Origin: Campylobacteraceae bacterium
Lineage (GTDB): Bacteria > Campylobacterota > Campylobacteria > Campylobacterales > Campylobacteraceae
Assembly: GCA_031290675.1 (NCBI GenBank)
Contig: JAITNC010000044.1
Span: forward strand, 1-5,612
Length of the DNA stretch: 5,612 nt
Direction of reading: 5' to 3'
The translations under genes were made by a program, and so were the position numbers. The notes under the pieces are model-generated. The model had not been told where the DNA came from. It was given only the letters and a program-made list of their open reading frames with translations, and made no database searches. Within the stretch, counting starts at the first letter, position 1; each line of letters starts with the position of its first letter. Positions 1 to 5,612 of the stretch are shown piece by piece.

Positions 1-933
1 AGAAAAGATATAGAGCTTGTCGCCGTAAACGATACGGCTAGCCGCGATATGACAAAACAGCTGTTGAAATACGACAGCGTTCACGGGACTTTTGGGGGAG
101 ATGTTGAGTGGTTGGACGATAACTATCTGCAGATAGGCAGCTCAAAGGTCAAAATGTTCTCTACACGAGATGCGGGCGAGCTTGACTTCGCCAGATACGG
201 CGCTGATGTCGTACTTGAGTGTACGGGTGCGTTTTTGACACAGGAAAAAGCGCAGGTTTTCATAAATATGGGTGCGAAAAAAGTGCTCTTTTCAGCTCCG
301 GCGAAAGATGACACTCCGACATTTGTCTTAGGCGTAAACGAGGAGAGTTACAACGGGCAAAAGATAGTTTCAAACGCCAGCTGTACGACAAACTGTCTTG
401 CTCCTATCGCTAAAGTGATTGATGATATGTTTGGCATACAAAAAGGCTTGATGACTACGATACACTCATACACAAACGACCAAAATATTTTAGATGTGAA
501 ACACTCAAAAGATTTACGAAGAGCGAGAGCGGCTGCTTTAAATATCATACCTACAACGACGGGAGCTGCGAAAGCTATAGGCTTGGTGCTGCCGCACTTA
601 AAAGGCAAACTTCACGGGCAAAGCGTGAGAGTGCCGACTCCAAATGTGTCTATGGTGGATTTGAATGTTTTGGTTTCAAAAGATACTACCAAAGATGAGG
701 TAAACGCTGTTTTGAGAGCAAAAGCCAAAGGCGAGATGAAAGGCATCTTGGAGTTTGACGAAGAGTTTAGGGTTTCTGCTGATTTTCAGACGAGCTCATA
801 CAGTGCTGTCGTGGCGGCGGATTTGACGCAGGTAGTTGATAAAAATATGATAAAAGTTATGGCTTGGTACGATAACGAGTGGGGATACACAAGCAGGCTT
901 CTTGATATGGCGATTTATATTTCAAAAAATTAA
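1..933 (+). CDS. gapA: Glyceraldehyde-3-phosphate dehydrogenase, type I, 5'-truncated by window edge
   Basis: Cytosolic enzyme interconverting glyceraldehyde 3-phosphate and 1,3-bisphosphoglycerate with NAD(P)(H). The frame is open from base 1, and the translated bases 1-48 (RKDIELVAVNDTASRD) match the family segment ending the first Rossmann strand pair. The ATG at 49 is therefore an internal Met, and the gene begins upstream, about 20 codons earlier judging by family length; the GxGxxG nucleotide motif is outside the window. Visible signatures are the catalytic loop NASCTTNC with the nucleophilic Cys at 382-384, its His partner in TTIHSYTNDQ (His codon 463-465), the anion-binding TTTGAAKA and HGQSVRVPTPNVSMVDL segments, and the C-terminal AWYDNEWGYTSRLLDMA. 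The stop TAA at 931-933 overlaps the pgk Shine-Dalgarno. First visible gene of the operon with pgk, tpiA and fabI. Coenzyme preference cannot be read confidently; the NDTA motif fits an NAD-type enzyme. Family assignment is secure; intact N-terminus is assumed. Confidence 0.97.
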   Translation, partial: RKDIELVAVNDTASRDMTKQLLKYDSVHGTFGGDVEWLDDNYLQIGSSKVKMFSTRDAGELDFARYGADVVLECTGAFLTQEKAQVFINMGAKKVLFSAPAKDDTPTFVLGVNEESYNGQKIVSNASCTTNCLAPIAKVIDDMFGIQKGLMTTIHSYTNDQNILDVKHSKDLRRARAAALNIIPTTTGAAKAIGLVLPHLKGKLHGQSVRVPTPNVSMVDLNVLVSKDTTKDEVNAVLRAKAKGEMKGILEFDEEFRVSADFQTSSYSAVVAADLTQVVDKNMIKVMAWYDNEWGYTSRLLDMAIYISKN

Positions 934-943
934 GGATTAACAT

Positions 944-2142
944 ATGGGTACGGTCAGGTCTATAAGAGATATCAATATAAACGGTAAAAAAGTTTTTATC
1001 CGTTGCGATTTTAATATTCCGATGGACGAGTTTTCAAATATCACAGACGACAGGCGTGTGCGCTCCGCGATACCTACTGTCAAGTATTGCTTAGATAACG
1101 AATGCAGCGTTATCTTGGCGAGCCACTTGGGACGACCCAAAGGGGTTGATGGCAAGTTTTCTCTAAAACCCGTAGCGAAGCGTTTGAGCCGACTGTTGGA
1201 CAGAGATGTGATAATGGCGGAAGATGTCGTAGGGCAAGACGCCAAAACAAAAGCCGCCAACTTGAAAACAGGCGATGTCTTGCTGCTTGAAAATCTTAGA
1301 TTTGAGAGCGGCGAAACAAAAAATGACGAAACTTTGGCCAAAGAGTTGGCTGGACTTGCTGATGTGTATATCAATGACGCTTTCGGCGTGTGCCACAGGG
1401 CGCACTCATCTGTTGAGGCTGTTACGAGATTTTTTGATGATGAGCATAAAGCGGCGGGATTTTTGCTCCAAAAAGAGATAGAATTTTCGCAAAATCTCTT
1501 AAAAAAACCAACACGTCCGTTCGTGGCTGTCGTGGGCGGCAGCAAAGTCAGCGGCAAACTGCAGGCTTTGAACAATCTATTGCCTCGTGTAGACAAAGTG
1601 ATAGTCGGCGGCGGTATGGCTTTCACGTTTTTGAAGGCGAGAGGTTATGATGTAGGAAACTCTTTGGTAGAAGAGGATTTGGTAGAGGAAGCTTATAAAA
1701 TCATACAAAAAGCCAAAGAGCTTAAAGTCAAATTTTATCTGCCCGTAGATGTTCTCGCCGCACAGACATTTTCAGCGGACTCGGCTATCAAGTTTGTAAC
1801 AACCCAAGAGATACCGTCCGGCTGGATAGGGCTTGATATAGGGCCGGCTTCTGTCAGGGTCTTTAAAGAGGCGTTGGCAGACGCTCAGACTATCCTCTGG
1901 AACGGACCTATGGGCGTGTTTGAGATAGATAAGTTTTCAAAAGGAAGTATCAAAATATCTCACGCTATCGCTGAAGCGCACGCTACGACAGTGGTCGGCG
2001 GCGGCGATACGGCTGATGTGGTAAATCGTGCGGGCGACACTGATGAGATGACGTTTATCTCAACAGGCGGCGGGGCTAGTTTGGAGTTGATAGAAGGCAA
2101 AGAGCTTCCGGGCGTTAAAGTTTTGAGAGTTAGAGAAGACAC

Positions 2143-2146
<4 letters not shown>
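944..2146 (+). CDS. pgk: Phosphoglycerate kinase
   Basis: Monomeric cytosolic kinase transferring phosphate between 1,3-bisphosphoglycerate and ADP, the step directly after GAPDH. The 400-residue length is normal for a bacterial enzyme, so the protein looks complete. N-domain substrate-binding motifs: RCDFNIP (20-26), HLGRP (61-65), NLRF (117-120), DAFG followed by HRAHSS (145-155). Hinge and C-domain nucleotide motifs: [10 protein letters not shown] (196-205), [11 protein letters not shown] (222-232), NGPMGVFE (320-327), GGGDT (352-356) and [12 protein letters not shown] (371-382). The start at 944 is preceded by AAGGA at 932-936, which overlaps the gap stop; the gap between the two genes is 10 bp. 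Its stop TGA is embedded in the tpiA start (ATGA at 2143-2146), implying translational coupling. Nothing unusual is seen. Confidence 0.98.
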
Positions 2147-3703
<1,557 letters not shown>

Positions 3704-3728
3704 CTGCAATTTATAAAAAGGAGAATTT

Positions 3729-4067
3729 ATGCTGCAAGATAAAATTTTTGAGGTTGTATACGCTCGCCCTGAGCTTTTCAACGATGATTTTAGGGAGTCT
3801 ATTATTCGTGGGATAGTAGAGATTGGAATGAATATAGACCAAGCTATCATAGCGGGAGGCGACTACTCGTTTGCAGTGTCGGCGGACGAAAGCGTTTGGG
3901 GTGAGGACGCAAATCCGTATCGTGTGATAGACGCTCAAATGTCAAATCCCGACAACAGCTCTATAAAATTAACCTTTCACAATGACAGCCAGTTTAGTGA
4001 GGATAACTCTGTCAGTTTTCAAGTTGAGGTAAAACAAGGCAAAGTCGTTTCCATAACAAGGTTGTAA
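3729..4067 (+). CDS. Leaderless small protein, paralogue of the downstream lipoprotein's mature domain (gene A)
   Basis: A 112-residue protein of a family I do not recognise. ATG at 3729 follows AAGGAG (3718-3723) with 5-bp spacing, 25 bp after fabI. An in-frame stop at 3714-3716 rules out an upstream extension, so there is no room for a signal peptide; the N-terminus (MLQDKIFEVVYARPEL) is not a leader. Residues 28-112 align without gaps to residues 53-137 of the next gene, with 67 of 85 identical by hand count. This includes a perfectly conserved 18-residue core at 50-67 (VSADESVWGEDANPYRVI). Residues 1-27 align only weakly (about 10 of 27). Alternating polar/hydrophobic stretches suggest a small beta-rich domain. 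It may be a cytoplasmic version of the domain, or a remnant that lost its leader. The continuing frame, good ribosome binding site and many conservative changes against the paralogue favour a real gene. Function unknown. Confidence 0.75.
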   Translation: MLQDKIFEVVYARPELFNDDFRESIIRGIVEIGMNIDQAIIAGGDYSFAVSADESVWGEDANPYRVIDAQMSNPDNSSIKLTFHNDSQFSEDNSVSFQVEVKQGKVVSITRL

Positions 4068-4178
4068 ATAATTTCATCACAATAAGGAGTTTAATATGAA
4101 TATCAAAAACACACTTTTAGCCATCATAGGCTTCATACCTTTTCTTTCAGGCTGCTCAAATCTGCCGTTGGAAGTGCC
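3733..4178 (+). repeat. Tandem direct duplication, copy 1 (about 442-bp period)
   Basis: Copy 1 contains most of gene A, the A-B intergenic gap and the leader of gene B. It aligns without indels to copy 2 at a constant offset of 442 bases. By hand count the segment 4068-4178 differs from 4510-4620 at about 2 of 111 positions, while the coding body 3810-4067 differs from 4252-4509 at about 42 of 258. Similarity fades near the gene A start; the left edge is approximate. The right edge is sharp, after GAAGTGCC at 4171-4178. Confidence 0.9.
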
Positions 4179-4509
4179 AAATCAAAATTCTGAAGTTGTA
4201 GAGGTGCGAGCTGAGCCTGCTAATGATAACTTTGAGGCGTCTGTTGCTCGTGGAGTAGTGGAGATTGGAATGGATATAGAGCAAGCTATCACAGCTGGAG
4301 GCAGCTTCTCATTTGTAGTGTCGGCGGACGAAAGTGTTTGGGGTGAGGACGCAAATCCGTATCGTGTGATAGGTGCTCAAAAGTCAAATCCTGATAATAG
4401 CCGTATAAAGTTTACTTTTCACAATAGCCGTCAATTTGGCGAAGAAAAATCTGTCAGTTTTCAAGTTGAGATAAAACTGGGCAAAGTCGTTTCTATAACA
4501 AGACTGTAG
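4096..4509 (+). CDS. Small putative outer-membrane lipoprotein, chimeric (gene B)
   Basis: A 137-residue protein with a type II signal peptide: MNIK, a hydrophobic stretch TLLAIIGFIPF, and lipobox L17-S-G-C20. Cys20 should be lipidated and become residue 1 of the mature protein; Ser at +2 is compatible with outer-membrane sorting (known rule for Proteobacteria, inferred here). Residues 1-28 equal those of the next gene except I11V. Residues about 33-137 equal the body of the upstream gene (79% identical over the last 85 residues). The gene is thus a fusion of a leader from one neighbour and a domain from the other, lying across the junction of a 442-bp tandem duplication. AAGGAG at 4084-4089 lies 6 bp before ATG. 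The mature domain is unrecognised. Given the downstream hydrolase-like gene it could be an immunity-type protein, but this is inference from layout only. Confidence 0.85.
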   Translation: MNIKNTLLAIIGFIPFLSGCSNLPLEVPNQNSEVVEVRAEPANDNFEASVARGVVEIGMDIEQAITAGGSFSFVVSADESVWGEDANPYRVIGAQKSNPDNSRIKFTFHNSRQFGEEKSVSFQVEIKLGKVVSITRL

Positions 4510-4620
4510 ATAATTTCATCACAATAAGGAGTTTAATATGAATATCAAAAACACACTTTTAGCCATCGTAGGCTTCATACCTTTTCTTTCAGGCTGCTCA
4601 AATCTGCCGTTGGAAGTACC
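4175..4620 (+). repeat. Tandem direct duplication, copy 2 (about 442-bp period)
   Basis: Copy 2 contains the mature part of gene B, the B-C intergenic gap and the leader of gene C. It begins within a few bases of the end of copy 1, so the copies abut head-to-tail, with the few-base coordinate overlap reflecting the uncertain junction. The right edge is after GAAGTACC at 4613-4620, where genes B and C diverge abruptly. Confidence 0.9.
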
Positions 4621-5071
4621 GATAGACTTAAGCAAAGCGGGAAATGTGGTTGAGTTTGAGGCTGTCGTTACCTCCGATAACTACACGGCTAATCCGACAC
4701 TGTTATTTTATGTGCCTGACTATGTGACAAAAAATCCTCAAGGGGAAACAGAGGTTATGCGACAAAGACGCGAAGTGTATGATTTTTTGGGGGAATCACA
4801 GTGGAAACAAAATGGTAAAATAGGAGAAGTATTTCCTATTCATCTATCTATCCACAAACTTACGAAAACAGGTAAAGAGTTGATAGTTGATAAGGTTATT
4901 GAAACAAAGGGCAATGATGGCGGGTGGGGTGGACAGTACACAAGAAGGCTTGGTTGGTATGAGCTCAATAAAGGTAAATATATCGTGAGGTTTGAAACTT
5001 TAAAAGATATAGAGTTTCTGAGAGATAAAAAATGCACTATATATTTTGGTAGACGCGTACAAAAAGTATAA
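4538..5071 (+). CDS. Putative lipoprotein, DUF5625-like (gene C)
   Basis: A 177-residue protein with the same type II signal peptide as its upstream neighbour (lipobox LSGC, Cys20, Ser at +2), so probably anchored to the outer membrane facing the periplasm. The mature part differs from gene B from residue 29. The layout resembles, from memory, the DUF5625 family: PLEVPIDLSKAG right after the lipidation site (24-35), a beta segment NPTLLFYVPDY (52-62), FPIHLSIHKL followed by GKELIVDK (99-119), and near the C-terminus GKYIVRFETLKD (146-157). DUF5625 has no function known to me. AAGGAG at 4526-4531 lies 6 bp before the ATG, which is 28 bp after gene B. Only 21 bp separate its stop from the hydrolase-like gene D, so the two are probably co-expressed. 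That pairing, with a periplasm-facing lipoprotein beside a candidate hydrolase, suggests a protector role; this is inference. A profile search would settle the family. Confidence 0.85.
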   Translation: MNIKNTLLAIVGFIPFLSGCSNLPLEVPIDLSKAGNVVEFEAVVTSDNYTANPTLLFYVPDYVTKNPQGETEVMRQRREVYDFLGESQWKQNGKIGEVFPIHLSIHKLTKTGKELIVDKVIETKGNDGGWGGQYTRRLGWYELNKGKYIVRFETLKDIEFLRDKKCTIYFGRRVQKV

Positions 5072-5077
5072 TTACAA

Positions 5078-5084
5078 AAGGAGG
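5078..5084 (+). promoter_or_regulatory. Strong ribosome binding site of gene D
   Basis: AAGGAGG is a full-length match to the anti-Shine-Dalgarno sequence, 8 bp before the ATG at 5093. It is longer than the AAGGA/AAGGAG sites of the other genes here and supports both the reality and the start of the truncated last gene, including at a higher expected translation rate than gene C. Confidence 0.7.
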
Positions 5085-5092
5085 AGAAAACA

Positions 5093-5612
5093 ATGCCAGA
5101 TTACACTTTGACGATTAAGATAGCAGAGGGCGGCACAGAGCATATAGACGAAAATGGGAAAGCCACTACTTCAGCGGCAGGGCATATGTGGTATTCACTC
5201 TCAGATGGAGAGGGTAACAAATCATCATATGGTTTTGCGTCTGACGAGGCTAAAGCCAAACCATTTGGCAAAGGGCAGTGGATAACAACAGATGACGCAA
5301 CTTATCAAGATACTTACTACACAGTTCAGATACCTATAAGCGAAGCAGAGTATAAGGCACTAAAAGAGTTTGGTGAGGCTCCAAAAGCTCACGGTTTTGA
5401 TGCTGATAGATACAACGCTTTGAACAATAGCTGCATAGATTTCACGTGGAAAGCTTTGGAAACTGCCGGTCTGAACGAAAAGTGCTATGAGGGCAAAATA
5501 CTTCCCACCTCAAACGCCAAAAAGATAGATAAAGAGATATACGAACATATGTTTAAAGACCAAAAGGGTTGGAGCGATACGTGGAACGACATAAATAAAA
5601 ATAGCAAACATC
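5093..5612 (+). CDS. Predicted permuted papain-like (NlpC/P60/LRAT-type) hydrolase, candidate effector, 3'-truncated (gene D)
   Basis: The frame stays open to the window edge (173 complete codons), so the C-terminus is missing. The start ATG at 5093 has a very strong Shine-Dalgarno, AAGGAGG (5078-5084), 8 bp upstream. The N-terminus (MPDYTLTIKIAEGG) has no signal peptide or membrane segment. Residues 30-36 are GHMWYSL (His31), with YGF at 46-48; YNALNNSCIDFTWKAL spans 107-122 with Cys114. A conserved His ahead of an NxC-type motif at the start of a helix is the order seen in circularly permuted papain-fold enzymes such as LRAT and YiiX/DUF830-type proteins, where His and Cys form the catalytic pair. 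I recall similar GHMWYSL/NSCIDFTW domains in larger proteobacterial proteins, sometimes with RTX repeats, but cannot name the family. The substrate (peptide, acyl or amide bond) cannot be told. Lack of a Sec signal fits a cytosolic enzyme or a cargo of a contact-dependent secretion system; no such system is visible here. Confidence 0.8.
   Translation, partial: MPDYTLTIKIAEGGTEHIDENGKATTSAAGHMWYSLSDGEGNKSSYGFASDEAKAKPFGKGQWITTDDATYQDTYYTVQIPISEAEYKALKEFGEAPKAHGFDADRYNALNNSCIDFTWKALETAGLNEKCYEGKILPTSNAKKIDKEIYEHMFKDQKGWSDTWNDINKNSKH

Noticed and set aside
49..933. GAPDH starting at the ATG at 49 as a complete short protein
   Set aside because: The frame is open to base 1 and the upstream codons encode conserved GAPDH sequence (DIELVAVNDTA), so the gene is cut by the window edge rather than naturally short.
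937..1626. Long open frame on the - strand opposite pgk
   Set aside because: It lies wholly antisense to a well-supported pgk, its translation is Ser/Pro/Thr-rich without family motifs, and no start context supports it. The same applies to the other - strand frames opposite gap, fabI and the lipoprotein genes.
3704..3728. Terminator or promoter between fabI and gene A
   Set aside because: Only 25 bases are available, there is no hairpin, and the TTTATAAAA-like stretch runs into the ribosome binding site, so it could not give a usable leader.
4063..4073. Possible -10 elements (AATAAT near 4067-4072, GATAAT at 4509-4514) before genes B and C
   Set aside because: They overlap stop codons, have no convincing -35 partner, and such A+T-rich hexamers are common by chance here; not listed as promoters.
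3733..4620. Insertion-sequence or CRISPR origin for the repeated block
   Set aside because: There are only two long copies, made of coding sequence, with no terminal inverted repeats, transposase or regular short repeat-spacer pattern.

Overview
The window looks like a chromosomal segment from a member of the Campylobacterota (Sulfurimonas/Campylobacter-like; genus not fixed). This rests on the gene order gap-pgk-tpiA-fabI, which from memory is the same as in Campylobacter jejuni, and on the protein sequences, for example a FabI beginning MLMQGKKG with HSVAYAP in the cofactor pocket. Everything supported lies on the + strand.

Bases 1-3703 are a tight housekeeping operon. It holds the 3' part of glyceraldehyde-3-phosphate dehydrogenase (its first roughly 20 codons lie outside the window), phosphoglycerate kinase, triosephosphate isomerase (start overlaps the pgk stop as ATGA) and the NADH-dependent enoyl-ACP reductase FabI. 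The first three catalyse consecutive triose-phosphate steps of glycolysis/gluconeogenesis; FabI performs the last reduction of the fatty-acid elongation cycle. All expected catalytic residues within the window are present.

Bases 3704-5612 are accessory in character: four small genes, each with a good Shine-Dalgarno sequence and 21-28 bp gaps, and no terminator visible after fabI. Gene A (3729-4067) is a leaderless 112-residue protein of unknown family. Gene B (4096-4509) is a lipoprotein whose mature part is a close homologue of A. Gene C (4538-5071) is a lipoprotein with practically the same signal peptide as B but an unrelated mature domain that resembles the DUF5625 family. Gene D (from 5093, cut by the window end) lacks a signal peptide and carries GHMW near its start and NSCIDF further on. 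That His-before-Cys order is typical of circularly permuted papain-like (NlpC/P60/LRAT-type) hydrolases.

The most interesting structure is a tandem direct duplication with a constant 442-bp offset (about 3733-4178 and 4175-4620). Each copy runs from the body of an A-type gene, through the intergenic gap, to the end of a lipoprotein leader. One duplication of this block in an ancestral A-C pair would have created gene B as a chimera: the leader of C fused to the body of A. The intergenic/leader part is about 98% identical between copies, while the coding body is only about 84% identical (hand counts), so the two parts have different histories.

The working inference is that A-D are a small toxin/effector-immunity-like locus attached to the end of a housekeeping operon: D the candidate cell-wall or lipid hydrolase, B and C outer-membrane-anchored candidate protectors. 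This is suggested by layout and motifs only; no secretion gene or toxin-delivery domain is visible in the window.
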